Shown: one piece after another, positions 27,236 through 35,390 of the stretch
How positions within the stretch are numbered: the stretch's first letter is position 1
Layout of the letters: each line of letters begins with the position of its first letter
Source of the DNA: Brotonthovivens ammoniilytica
GTDB lineage: Bacteria; Bacillota; Clostridia; Lachnospirales; Lachnospiraceae
Assembly: GCF_025566885.1 (NCBI RefSeq)
Contig: NZ_JAOQJQ010000002.1
Span: forward strand, 1 to 64,000
Direction: 5' to 3'
DNA length: 64,000 bases
Made by a program: the position numbers and the translations under genes
The notes under the pieces: generated by a model
Told to the model about the DNA's origin: nothing
The model's input: only the letters and a program-made list of their open reading frames with translations
Databases searched by the model: none

Positions 27236-27274
27236 GCCCATATAGTTAAATGGATATAACAAGCCCCTCCTAAG
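27236..27274 (+). pseudogene. 5' half of a tRNA-Arg(CCU), broken in the anticodon arm
   Basis: The segment folds as a tRNA 5' half: acceptor strand GCCCATA, TA, D-arm GTTA-AATGGATA-TAAC, then anticodon stem AGCCC and loop CTCCTAA (anticodon CCU) plus one G. The stem should continue as GGCT, but the sequence changes to AAAGTG and no T-arm or acceptor 3' strand follows. The break falls exactly at the end of CCTCCTAAG, a stretch shared with the intact tRNA-Arg 74 bases downstream. It looks like one product of a recombination in the anticodon loop. Confidence 0.7.
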
Positions 27275-27347
27275 AAAGTGTTGAAACATACACCCCGGAG
27301 GAAAAGGAAAAAGGTAACAAGTAAAATTAAATATAGATTTTCTAAAT

Positions 27348-27424
27348 GTCGCTATAGCTCAGCTGGATAGAGCGACCGCCTCCTAAGCGGTAGGTCGGAG
27401 GTTCAAATCCTCTTAGCGACGCCA
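27348..27424 (+). tRNA. tRNA-Arg (anticodon CCU)
   Basis: A complete cloverleaf: acceptor GTCGCTA/TAGCGAC, D-arm GCTC-AGCTGGATA-GAGC, anticodon stem ACCGC/GCGGT with loop CTCCTAA (CCU), T-arm GGAGG-TTCAAAT-CCTCT, discriminator G and encoded CCA (27422-27424). It is followed by a terminator and then by the left part of the ICE, so its 3' end or its anticodon loop is the likely integration site. A tRNA 3' end repeat was not found elsewhere in the window. Confidence 0.97.
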
Positions 27425-27431
27425 AAAACTC

Positions 27432-27475
27432 CGCCGAAAACGTTGATTTTTCAAGGTTTTCGGCGTTTTCTTTTT
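27432..27475 (+). terminator. Terminator after tRNA-Arg
   Basis: CGCCGAAAAC (27432-27441) pairs with GTTTTCGGCG (27456-27465) and is followed by TTTTCTTTTT. Confidence 0.88.
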
Positions 27476-27507
27476 CCCAAGAAAAATCGAACACATAACA
27501 AACAGCG

Positions 27508-27675
27508 ATTAGCAGGAAGCATTTTTGCTAATCGGAAGTGACCATGGTGAACTCGAACGATTGATTTTTGTCACCGATTAGCTTGCTAATGATTAGCAGA
27601 AAATTTTCGATTTTTGCTAATCAAACTGCCTCTCCTGCTAATTTGCCGAAAAATCATGCAAAAAACCTTGCTAAT
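27508..27675. repeat. Cluster of eight GCTAAT/ATTAGC motifs at the ICE left end
   Basis: In 168 bases the hexamer GCTAAT occurs five times on the plus strand (27527, 27585, 27616, 27637, 27670) and three times inverted (27508, 27577, 27592). Written in one direction most share yyTGCTAATcr. No gene occupies the gap 27425-27795. The pattern suggests binding sites for an element-encoded protein such as integrase/excisionase, the ICE ParB, or a repressor. Confidence 0.75.
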
Positions 27676-27743
27676 TGGATGGGCGAATGTTACCGAGTAA
27701 AAGGCATTTTTTTGAAGTTTATTCCGTCCTTTTGCTGGCATAT

Positions 27744-27772
27744 TTGAGGGGGTACACCGCTTCTCGTATAAT
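27744..27772 (+). promoter_or_regulatory. Promoter of the first small ICE gene
   Basis: TTGAGG (27744-27749), 17-base spacer, perfect TATAAT (27767-27772). Transcription would start about seven bases later, giving a very short leader before the AAGGAGG of the next gene. Confidence 0.65.
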
Positions 27773-27795
27773 GATGCTGTAAGGAGGTGCATCGT

Positions 27796-27969
27796 ATGAG
27801 AGAAAAAACATTTCATGTTTATGTGGATAGCCATGATAGAAGCCTTTTGCTTCAAAGTCTTGTAGAATTGAAAAATCTGTTGATCCAACAAGGCAGATAT
27901 ACGGACTGCGTGGATGAACTAATTTTCAAGGTAATCAATGCACCAGTTAAGAAGCTAAAAATCAGTTGA
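27796..27969 (+). CDS. Small ICE protein, paralogue of the gene at 50747
   Basis: This 57-residue protein reads MREKTFHVYVDSHDRSLLLQ and ends NAPVKKLKIS. It aligns along its length with the 65-residue product at 50747-50944: both have an xxFHV/xYHIALD strand, a D-x-x-D/R core, a helix ending ..LR/LIQ and the shared tail VDELI-x-KV-x-NAP-x-KK-x-x. The family is unknown to me. The ATG at 27796 has AAGGAGG eight bases upstream. Two versions of this small fold in one element suggest a DNA- or protein-binding role in ICE regulation. Confidence 0.7.
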   Translation: MREKTFHVYVDSHDRSLLLQSLVELKNLLIQQGRYTDCVDELIFKVINAPVKKLKIS

Positions 27970-28027
27970 AAGCACTCCTAAAAGTTATATAATAAGAAGT
28001 GAATATTTATTTGGAGGTTCCTATCAT

Positions 28028-28447
28028 ATGGATGAAAGAGAAAAGATTATTCGATTATGGTTTGATATGTGGCTTAATCAACAAGATTTAGGAATTGATG
28101 ATATCTTTACAGACGATCTCATCTATATTGAAAGCTGGGGGCCTAAATACGAAAATAGAGAACTGTTAAAGCACTGGTTCAATGAATGGAATACTCGTGG
28201 AAAAGTTCTTATATGGGATATTAAACAATTTTTCCATAAGGACAACCAAACCATTGTGGAATGGTATTTCAAAAATAAAATGAATACTGGAAATTTTGAA
28301 GAGTTTGATGGGATTTCTTTAGTTGTATGGACAAAAGACAACAAAATAAAAGAACTAAAAGAATTTGGATGTAATCTAAATAACTATAATCCATACGAAG
28401 AAAGCGATATTCCCCAATTTAGAGATGAGAAAGTGAATTGGTTTTGA
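28028..28447 (+). CDS. SnoaL/NTF2-like fold protein
   Basis: The 139-residue protein has the SnoaL-like/NTF2-like outline: an N-terminal helix EKIIRLWFDMWLNQQ, a short segment DDIFTDDLIYIESWGPKYENRELLKHWFNEW, then beta strands ending in VVWTKDNKIKELKEFG. Such proteins are small-molecule-binding cups or enzymes; no active-site assignment is possible. It is much more AT-rich than the surrounding ICE genes. A TTGGAGG site lies before the ATG, and a terminator follows. It looks like a separately acquired accessory gene. Confidence 0.7.
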   Translation: MDEREKIIRLWFDMWLNQQDLGIDDIFTDDLIYIESWGPKYENRELLKHWFNEWNTRGKVLIWDIKQFFHKDNQTIVEWYFKNKMNTGNFEEFDGISLVVWTKDNKIKELKEFGCNLNNYNPYEESDIPQFRDEKVNWF

Positions 28448-28494
28448 GCCTTGCAAATATAAGTTAAACCTTAAAAATTAAATATTGTTTACAT

Positions 28495-28527
28495 AGCCGA
28501 TTGGTATAAAAGCCAGTCGGCTTTTTT
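28495..28527 (+). terminator. Terminator after the NTF2-like gene
   Basis: AGCCGATTGG (28495-28504) pairs with CCAGTCGGCT (28513-28522, one T-G pair), followed by TTTTTT. Its left arm overlaps the repeated 12-mer TTTACATAGCCG. A second hairpin without a T-run (AGCCGC/GCGGCT) lies just before the ICE parA. Confidence 0.85.
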
Positions 28528-28596
28528 GCGTTCTGGGGAACTTTACATAGCCGCCCTGACAAAGCGGCTAAATCTAAAAGAAAGGAGGACGCACCT

Positions 28597-29424
28597 ATGT
28601 CAAATTGCAAAGTGATTGCTCTGACCAATCAAAAAGGTGGTGTGGGCAAAACAACCACAGCAGTCAACCTGGGTGTCAGTCTGGCAAAGCAGGGAAAAAA
28701 AGTCCTGCTGATTGATGCAGATGCACAGGCCAACTTAACCATGGCTCTGGGGTACAGCAGACCAGATGACATTCCCATAACCCTCTCCACGGTGATGCAA
28801 AGTATTATCGACGATAAAGCCTTTGATGTTTCACAAGGCATCCTGCATCACAATGAGGGCGTGGATCTGCTTCCGTCCAATATTGAGCTGTCTGGCTTTG
28901 AAGTCAGGCTGATCAATGCCATGAGCCGTGAGCGTGTTTTGAAAACCTATGTGAATGAGGTCAAAAGGAATTACGACTATGTACTGATTGACTGTATGCC
29001 CTCTCTTGGCATGATTACCATCAATGCTTTGGCGGCAGCTGACAGTGTGGTTATCCCAACACAGCCCCACTATCTTTCTGCGAAAGGTCTGGAGCTGTTG
29101 CTTCGCTCAGTTTCTATGGTCAAGCGGCAGATCAATCCTAAACTGCGGATAGACGGTATCCTGATGACAATGGTAATGCCCCGCACCAACATTTCAAAAG
29201 AAATAACCGCTTCGGTGAAAAGTGCATACGGGCAAAGGATCAAGGTTTTTGATACCGAAATCCCCCATTCTATTCGTGCAGTAGAAGCTACCGCAGAGGG
29301 AAAGAGCATTTTTGCTTATGACAAAAGCGGAAAGGTAGCCGCTGCCTATGAACAATTAGGAAAGGAGGTGGCAGAAATTGGCGAGAAGCAACGGACACAA
29401 AATCGAGCTGACCGCATACGATGA
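28597..29424 (+). CDS. ICE-encoded ParA-family ATPase
   Basis: The 275-residue protein has the deviant Walker A KGGVGKTTTAVNLGVSLA, the switch DADAQANLTMALGY and Walker B YVLIDCMPSLGMITINAL. It resembles chromosomal ParA in plan but differs in sequence, and its GC content matches the element. It is followed by an overlapping ParB-like gene. The pair probably stabilises the excised circular form or helps place it for transfer. AAAGGAGG precedes the ATG. Confidence 0.92.
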   Translation: MSNCKVIALTNQKGGVGKTTTAVNLGVSLAKQGKKVLLIDADAQANLTMALGYSRPDDIPITLSTVMQSIIDDKAFDVSQGILHHNEGVDLLPSNIELSGFEVRLINAMSRERVLKTYVNEVKRNYDYVLIDCMPSLGMITINALAAADSVVIPTQPHYLSAKGLELLLRSVSMVKRQINPKLRIDGILMTMVMPRTNISKEITASVKSAYGQRIKVFDTEIPHSIRAVEATAEGKSIFAYDKSGKVAAAYEQLGKEVAEIGEKQRTQNRADRIR

Positions 29425-30325
29425 CCTTTTCCAGACGGATGAAAGCCGTGCGGAAGCAAAACTGAGCAAGATACGGGACATTCCGATTGCGGAAATTGAC
29501 GAGTTTCCAGATCATCCGTTCAAAGTTTTACTGGATGAGGATATGGAACAGCTTGTTGAGAGCATCAAGAGAAATGGAGTGATGACCCCGGCAACGGTTC
29601 GGCTGAAAGAGGATGGGCGGTATGAGCTTATCAGCGGCCACAGGCGCAAAAAGGCATGTGAGATTGCCGGGCTTGAAACTCTGAAATGCGAGGTGAAGGA
29701 GCTGACCCGTGACGAAGCCATTATTGTGATGGTGGAGTCCAATCTGCAAAGATCAACGATCTTACCAAGTGAGAAAGCCTTTGCTTATAAAATGCGTCTG
29801 GAAGCAATGAAGCGTCAGGCAGGCAGACCGACAAAAGATAATTATTCCCCAGTGGGAAATAATTTAGAGTTTGCCACTTCATCTGATGAACTTGCCGAAA
29901 AGGTTGGGGAAAGTAAAAATCAGATTTTCCGCTATATCCGCTTGACCGAGCTTGTTCCTGAAATTTTGCAGATGGTAGATGAACGGCAGATTGCTTTTCG
30001 CCCGGCGGTAGAAATCTCTTATCTGTCCGATGAACAGCAGTATTCCCTTCTGGAAGCCATGCAGTATAACGATGCGACCCCGTCACTTGCACAGGCTATC
30101 AAAATGAAAAAGTTCATGCAGGACGGGAAACTCACAGATGAGGTTATCCAGTCGATCATGCAGGAAGAAAAGCCAAACCAGAGGGAAAAACCTGCTTTCC
30201 GTGATGAACGGATCACCAAGCTCATTCCCAAGAGCGTTCCCAGAGGCAGGGAATCGGATTTTGTTGTCAAGGCGCTGGAATTTTACAACCGCTACCTGCA
30301 GCGAAACAAAGACCGGGAACGATAG
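29378..30325 (+). CDS. ICE-encoded ParB-family protein
   Basis: The 315-residue protein has a ParB/sulfiredoxin-like N-terminal domain (IPIAEIDEFPDHPFKVLLDEDMEQLVESI, ISGHRRKKACEIAG, ESNLQRSTILPSEKAFAYKMRLEA). A central helix-turn-helix follows (SSDELAEKVGESKNQIFRYIRL). It starts at a TTG inside the end of parA (47-base overlap) behind AGGAGG, so translation is coupled. No consensus parS (TGTTTCACGTGAAACA) occurs inside the element, so its binding site must differ; the GCTAAT cluster is one candidate. Confidence 0.92.
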   Translation: MARSNGHKIELTAYDDLFQTDESRAEAKLSKIRDIPIAEIDEFPDHPFKVLLDEDMEQLVESIKRNGVMTPATVRLKEDGRYELISGHRRKKACEIAGLETLKCEVKELTRDEAIIVMVESNLQRSTILPSEKAFAYKMRLEAMKRQAGRPTKDNYSPVGNNLEFATSSDELAEKVGESKNQIFRYIRLTELVPEILQMVDERQIAFRPAVEISYLSDEQQYSLLEAMQYNDATPSLAQAIKMKKFMQDGKLTDEVIQSIMQEEKPNQREKPAFRDERITKLIPKSVPRGRESDFVVKALEFYNRYLQRNKDRER

Positions 30326-30439
30326 CCACACATCGAGGGCGAGGTCTGTCCGTTGGTGTGGATAGCCATATTTTCGCTTTCCCCCTCTCCACACCTCACC
30401 CCCTAATTACTACCAAAACTATCCGAAAGAAAAAAATTG

Positions 30440-30463
30440 GCAGTCGTTATAGACTGCTTTTTT
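30440..30463 (+). terminator. Terminator after ICE parB
   Basis: GCAGTC (30440-30445) and GACTGC (30452-30457) flank a six-base loop, followed by TTTTTT. It separates the par genes from the adhesin gene. Confidence 0.8.
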
Positions 30464-30506
30464 CGGTTAGTAAAGAAACTCACAAACAAAAAGTAGGAGG
30501 TAATGT

Positions 30507-33500
30507 ATGAAATTCCCCAAATTATTCAAAAAGGCTGCGGCCCTTGTCATGGCTGCGGTCACAACCTTCTCTGTGCTGCCAGCGACAACAGCATTTGCTG
30601 CGGGAGATATTGGCACGATTTCCTTTGACTTCACTTATGACAGGAATGGAAATGCCATGCGCTATAACTCCAGTGCAGTGTTTGACGGTTATACCGCAGG
30701 CGGAACAGGCAGTTACAAGTACCGTATGTATGTAGACGGTGATAATGCATTCTGTATTCAGCCGGGTGTACCGCTGAAAACAGGCAATACCCTCAAGAAA
30801 AATTCTTCCCAGACATGGAATGCCCTTTCTTCCAGCCAGAAAAAAGCAGTAGGACTTGCCCTGCTCTATGGCTATCAGGGAAACCGCAGTCATCTTTCGG
30901 GAAGTGATGATGAGAAATGGCTTGCCACACAGACCCTTGTCTGGGAATTTGTGACGGGATGCCGTGAGTCCACAGGGGCTTACCAGCAGACAAGCCAGAA
31001 AGCGTACAGCCTGCACTTTGGTTCCAATTATCCAAACAGCGGTGCTGCCGAGGTGTATAACCAGATCGTTTCTCTGCTGTCCAAACACAATACCATTCCG
31101 AGTTTTATGTCGGGTGGTGCGGATGACATCACAAAGGAACTTTCCTATCAGGACGGGAAATACACCATGACACTGACGGATAACAATGGTGTCCTTGCTG
31201 ACTATTCCTTTGCCACATCCGACAGTAAAGTGAGTGTGTCCAAATCCGGCAACAAGCTGACGATCACATCCGAAACAGCCTTTGACGGTTCTGTAAGGAT
31301 CACTGCCACAAGAAGCAATGTGCCAACGGTCAGCAGCAGCGCAAAACTGATCGCCTATGGTGATCCCAGTTTGCAGGATGTTGTGACCGGTGTGGAAAAT
31401 GCAGATGCAGTAAAGGCATATCTGAATGTGGAGACACCTACCGGTACAATCGCACTGAAAAAGACTTCTGAGGACGGCGTCGTTGCAGGGATTTCCTTTA
31501 CGATCAAGGGCGAGAACTTCAACAAAACCGTTACCACAGACGAAAACGGTAATCTGACTGTGGAGGGATTGTTCCCCGGCACTTACACCATTACGGAACA
31601 GTCCATTGATAAGTATGAGCCGCAGGAAACCCAGACCATCACGCTGATCGGCGGCAAGACCACCACAGTCAACTTCAACAATACGCTGAAAAGAGGAAGC
31701 CTTGAGGTTGTAAAAACTTCTGAGGACAGTCTGGTTGAGGGCGTGACATTCCACCTCTACGGAACATCATTAAGCGGCTTACCGGTAGATGAGTATGCTG
31801 TGACCGATGCCGAGGGTGTGGCAAAGTTTGAAAATATCCTGATCAGCGGCAATACCCCGTATGTCCTTGAGGAAGTAGATACCGCCATCCGCTATGTGGT
31901 TCCGGCAAGCCAGACCGCTCCGGTGGAATGGAATAAGGTCACAGAGCGCAGCTTTACCAACATCCTCAAAAAATTCAATGTAACTGTCACAAAGACAGAC
32001 GCTGAAACCGGGACACCCCAGGGGGATGCTTCCCTTGCCGGTGCAGTTTATGGCATCTATAAGGGCGAGGAACTGATTGACACTTACACCACAGACGGAA
32101 ACGGACAGTTTACCACAGACTATTATGTGTGCGGCAATGACTGGAGTATCCGTGAGATCAGCCCATCGGAAGGCTATCTGCTCGATGAAACCATCCATCA
32201 TGTAGGGGCAGAGCCGGAGCTTTATACCGTAGAGCTGAACAGCACCGCCAACGATGTGAATGAACAGGTAATCAAGGGAAAGATTGCGATCATCAAACAC
32301 ACCGATGACGGAGAAACCCAGATTGAAACACCCGAAGAAGGCGCAGTATTTGAAGTCTATTTGAAATCGGCAAACAGTTATGCCGACGCCAAAGACAGTG
32401 AGCGTGATCTTCTGACTTGTGACGAGAATGGTTTTGCTCAGACAAAAGACCTGCCCTACGGGATCTATACGGTCAAACAGACATCCGGCTGGGAAGGCCG
32501 TGAGCTGATGAAACCGTTTGATGTGTTTATCAATTCGGATGGACAGACTTACCGCTATCTCATTAACAATGCCAACTTTGAAAGTTATATCAAGATCGTG
32601 AAGAAAGACGCTGAAACAGGCAACACCATCCCGTATGCCGGTGCCGGTTTCCAGATCTATGACCCGAACGGCGAGCTGGTAACGATGACTTTCACTTACC
32701 CGGAAGTCACAACCATTGACACGTTCTATACTACGGCAGACGGCGAACTGATCACCCCGCAGACACTGGAGTATGGAACTGGATATTCCCTGGTTGAAGT
32801 ACAGGCTCCATACGGCTATGTTCTGAACTCTGAACCCGTCTATTTCGATGTGGTACAGGAGGATTCTTCTGAGGAAAGCGGCATTACCGTCATTGAGGTG
32901 GTAAGGGAAAACGTAGCCCAGAAAGGAACCATTACCGTTTCCAAGTCCGGCGAAATGTTCAGCTCTGTTACGGAAGCCGGAGGAATGTATCAGCCTGTTT
33001 TTGCAGTCGGCAGCCTGGAAGGTGCGGTATATGAGATCACCGCAGCCGAGGACATCTATACGCTGGATGGTACCCTTCGGGCTTCTAAGGGCGAGGTTGT
33101 GGATACCATTACCACAGGTGCAGACGGGACGGCAACCAGCAAGGAACTGTATCTGGGCAGCTATGAAGTAAAGGAAATCACGGCTCCGTATGGCATGGTT
33201 CTCAATGAAGAAATTCACTCGGTTGAGCTTGTCTATGCCGGTCAGGAAGTAGCGGTGACAGAAACTTCCACCAGCTTCTACAACGAAAGGCAGAAAGTTG
33301 AAATTGACCTGACCAAGAGCCTTGAAGTCGATGAGGATTATGGAGTTGGAAACAACGGCGAGATCTTTGATGTTTCCTTTGGGCTTTATGCAGCCGAGGA
33401 ACTGACCGCCGCTGATGGAACGACCATTCCGGCTGACGGTCTGATCGAGGTGATTACCCTTGATGAGAATGGACACGGTAAGGCAGTCAGCGACCTGCCG

Positions 33501-34652
33501 ATGGGCAGCTATTATGTGCAGGAAATCAGTAACAATGCGGCCTATCTGAAAAATGAAACCAAATACCCGGTTGTCTTTGAGTACGCCGGTCAGGAAACCG
33601 CTGTCGTTTCCATTACTGCCAATGAGGGCGAAGCCATTGAAAATGATCTGATCTATGGAGCTGTCAGTGGAAAGAAATCCGATGAGGATGGAAATGCTTT
33701 AGGTGGTGCGCTTATCGGTATCTTTAAGACCGGTACAGAGGAATTTACAACCGAAACAGCGATTGCAACTACCACATCGGAAGATGACGGTAGTTTTTCT
33801 TTTGCTAAAGTGCCATATGGAAACTGGATCATCCGTGAGATTGAAAGCCCGACGGGTTATGTACTCTCCGATGAAGAAATTCCTGTAACCATCAGCAAGG
33901 TAGACGAGGTTGTGGAAATTGAACTGGTCAATGAGTTTATTACCGGCAGCATCGAGCTGACAAAGGTGGATGAAGATTATCCTGACAATAAGCTGACCGG
34001 TGCTGTTTTTGAAGTCTTTGCAGATAAAAACGGTGACGGAAAACTGGATGACGGCGATGAACTGCTGGGAGAAATGGGCGAACTGGGCGATGGTGTTTAC
34101 CAGATGAACGATCTTCGCTATGGAAAATATCTTGTCCGTGAAAAGACAGCGCCCGAAGGATTCCTGCTTGATGAGAATGTTTATCCGGTGTCCATTGAGG
34201 AAGATGGAAAGGTCTATACGGTTGAAAATGAAGCGGGTGTTGGATTTATCAATGCAGCGCAGAAAGGCTCTCTGAAGATCGTAAAAACTTCTTCTGACAA
34301 AAAGGTAGAGGGCTTCTCTTTCCGTGTGACAGGAACAAACGGATATGACCAGACTTTTAAGACCGATAAAAACGGTGAGATCTTTATCGAAGGTTTGCGA
34401 ATTGGCGAATACACGGTATCTGAGGTCAGCGACAGTGTTTCTTCTGGATATATCCTGCCTGCCGACAAGCAGGTAACCATCAAGGTGGATGAAACAGCTA
34501 CCGTAGAAATGCACAACGAACTGAGAGAAACACCGAAAACAGGCGATGACTTCAATCCTGCTCTTTGGATCGGGCTGGCGGCGGTTTCCGTACTTGGTGC
34601 CGGTGTCTTAGGTTTTGTTGGCTTCAAGAATAAAAAGAAAAAGGAGGATTAA
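30507..34652 (+). CDS. Thioester-domain, Cna-B repeat surface adhesin with TPKTG anchor
   Basis: This 1381-residue protein starts with a signal peptide (cleavage near AFA-AG at residue 32). A thioester domain follows: Cys83 in NAFCIQPG and Gln142 in ATQTLVW match the Cys/Gln pair that forms an internal thioester. About ten Cna-B/SpaA-like repeats follow from residue 310, each starting with patterns such as GTIALKKTSEDG, GSLEVVKTSED or GSIELTKVDEDY and containing Lys/Asn/Glu for isopeptide bonds. A Ca-loop-like DKNGDGKLDDGDE lies near residue 1173. The end is TPKTGDD, a membrane helix and KKKKED. It is a covalently attached, probably fibre-like adhesin that could bind recipient cells or host tissue. 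AGTAGGAGG precedes the ATG. Confidence 0.93.
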   Translation: MKFPKLFKKAAALVMAAVTTFSVLPATTAFAAGDIGTISFDFTYDRNGNAMRYNSSAVFDGYTAGGTGSYKYRMYVDGDNAFCIQPGVPLKTGNTLKKNSSQTWNALSSSQKKAVGLALLYGYQGNRSHLSGSDDEKWLATQTLVWEFVTGCRESTGAYQQTSQKAYSLHFGSNYPNSGAAEVYNQIVSLLSKHNTIPSFMSGGADDITKELSYQDGKYTMTLTDNNGVLADYSFATSDSKVSVSKSGNKLTITSETAFDGSVRITATRSNVPTVSSSAKLIAYGDPSLQDVVTGVENADAVKAYLNVETPTGTIALKKTSEDGVVAGISFTIKGENFNKTVTTDENGNLTVEGLFPGTYTITEQSIDKYEPQETQTITLIGGKTTTVNFNNTLKRGSLEVVKTSEDSLVEGVTFHLYGTSLSGLPVDEYAVTDAEGVAKFENILISGNTPYVLEEVDTAIRYVVPASQTAPVEWNKVTERSFTNILKKFNVTVTKTDAETGTPQGDASLAGAVYGIYKGEELIDTYTTDGNGQFTTDYYVCGNDWSIREISPSEGYLLDETIHHVGAEPELYTVELNSTANDVNEQVIKGKIAIIKHTDDGETQIETPEEGAVFEVYLKSANSYADAKDSERDLLTCDENGFAQTKDLPYGIYTVKQTSGWEGRELMKPFDVFINSDGQTYRYLINNANFESYIKIVKKDAETGNTIPYAGAGFQIYDPNGELVTMTFTYPEVTTIDTFYTTADGELITPQTLEYGTGYSLVEVQAPYGYVLNSEPVYFDVVQEDSSEESGITVIEVVRENVAQKGTITVSKSGEMFSSVTEAGGMYQPVFAVGSLEGAVYEITAAEDIYTLDGTLRASKGEVVDTITTGADGTATSKELYLGSYEVKEITAPYGMVLNEEIHSVELVYAGQEVAVTETSTSFYNERQKVEIDLTKSLEVDEDYGVGNNGEIFDVSFGLYAAEELTAADGTTIPADGLIEVITLDENGHGKAVSDLPMGSYYVQEISNNAAYLKNETKYPVVFEYAGQETAVVSITANEGEAIENDLIYGAVSGKKSDEDGNALGGALIGIFKTGTEEFTTETAIATTTSEDDGSFSFAKVPYGNWIIREIESPTGYVLSDEEIPVTISKVDEVVEIELVNEFITGSIELTKVDEDYPDNKLTGAVFEVFADKNGDGKLDDGDELLGEMGELGDGVYQMNDLRYGKYLVREKTAPEGFLLDENVYPVSIEEDGKVYTVENEAGVGFINAAQKGSLKIVKTSSDKKVEGFSFRVTGTNGYDQTFKTDKNGEIFIEGLRIGEYTVSEVSDSVSSGYILPADKQVTIKVDETATVEMHNELRETPKTGDDFNPALWIGLAAVSVLGAGVLGFVGFKNKKKKED

Positions 34653-34655
34653 AGC

Positions 34656-34748
34656 ATGGATGTAAAAACAATCCTTGCAATCGCACTTGTTGTGTTCATT
34701 GCAGGCGGAACCATCTGGCTGAACATCCGCCACAGAAATAAGAAGTGA
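34656..34748 (+). CDS. 30-residue single-pass membrane peptide
   Basis: An ATG four bases after the adhesin stop codon opens a 30-residue frame, MDVKTILAIALVVFIAGGTI onward and ending RHRNKK: one membrane helix with a basic tail. AAGGAGG lies about eight bases upstream, inside the end of the adhesin gene. It is followed by a terminator-like hairpin, so it is the last gene of the adhesin transcript. Function is unknown; it could assist adhesin or sortase at the membrane. Confidence 0.6.
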   Translation: MDVKTILAIALVVFIAGGTIWLNIRHRNKK

Positions 34749-34755
34749 TCGTGGA

Positions 34756-34785
34756 GGGGCGGCAAAACATGCCGCCCCTTTCCTT
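34756..34785 (+). terminator. GC-rich hairpin after the adhesin operon
   Basis: GGGGCGGC (34756-34763) pairs with GCCGCCCC (34771-34778), followed by TTTCCTTT. Confidence 0.7.
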
Positions 34786-34799
34786 TATGGAGGTATTCA

Positions 34800-35105
34800 A
34801 TGGAAAATCTGAAAACCATCGAGGGCAAGATCAAAGCCATTCTGAAAAAAGACGAGGAAACCAGGGATGATGATATGCTGCTCTACCTGAAGGTTTGCAA
34901 TGCCTATCTGAAAGGTGCCGGGGCAATGCCTCTGGCTGAGGTCATGACCCAGTACAAATATCTTGGCTTACCCAGTTTTGAGAGCGTATGCAGGATACGG
35001 AGAAAACTTCAGGCAAAGAACCCGGAGCTTGCGGGCAACAGCCATGTGCGCCGTGTCCGGGCCAAAGGAGAAAAAGACTATCGCAACTATGCGAAAGAAT
35101 CGTGA
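34800..35105 (+). CDS. Conserved ICE protein of unknown function (101 residues)
   Basis: This soluble, mostly helical protein reads MENLKTIEGKIKAILKKDEE onward. Its middle YLKVCNAYLKGAGAMPLAEVM and PSFESVCRIRRKLQAKNPEL, with a basic end HVRRVRAKGEKDYRNY, suggests a nucleic-acid-binding helical bundle. It carries a GTATTCA leader after TATGGAGG. The gene belongs to a rightward set of small genes preceding the giant helicase-methylase gene. I do not recognise the family. Confidence 0.7.
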   Translation: MENLKTIEGKIKAILKKDEETRDDDMLLYLKVCNAYLKGAGAMPLAEVMTQYKYLGLPSFESVCRIRRKLQAKNPELAGNSHVRRVRAKGEKDYRNYAKES

Positions 35106-35114
35106 GGTCTGCCT

Positions 35115-35390
35115 ATGAATGAAGAAAAGCGCATCAATGCCGGTTATGAGATTATAGAAAGCTGTACTATCGGGAGTACGGAATTGGTGATCGGTCATAA
35201 CCCGAAAGCCCCGAACCCTTATGTCTGCTGGTATTGCAAAAACGGAACGGATTATTTCTGGGGCTGCTATGTCAATGAACTTTCTGCGGCGAGGGAGAAA
35301 CTGAATGAGCGATATCAGACGGAATGCCGTCTGCCTTACAACAACCCTTCTTCCCCAAAGCAGAAAAGCAGTGATGACCGTGAACGGTAA
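35115..35390 (+). CDS. Small ICE protein related to the N-terminus of the next larger gene
   Basis: The 91-residue product begins MNEEKRINAGYEIIESCTIG and contains ELVIGHNPKAPNPYVCWYCKNGTDYFWGCYV. The same layout appears at the start of the 201-residue product at 35522 (MNDEKRMIGNYAVEQSIHIG, then VVFCVDKRAEHPYVVCYCDYNNPF). The two genes are therefore diverged duplicates, or share a domain. Three to four Cys residues in the aromatic core may bind metal, but spacing is not a standard zinc finger. Function unknown. Confidence 0.7.
   Translation: MNEEKRINAGYEIIESCTIGSTELVIGHNPKAPNPYVCWYCKNGTDYFWGCYVNELSAAREKLNERYQTECRLPYNNPSSPKQKSSDDRER

Noticed and set aside
27480..27700. Repeats at the ICE left end as a CRISPR array
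   Set aside because: The motif is only six to ten bases, in mixed orientation with irregular spacing, and no cas genes are present.
31779..33476. 565-codon open frame on the minus strand opposite the adhesin
   Set aside because: Shadow of the repetitive adhesin coding sequence; the Cys/Phe/His-rich product lacks any family pattern.
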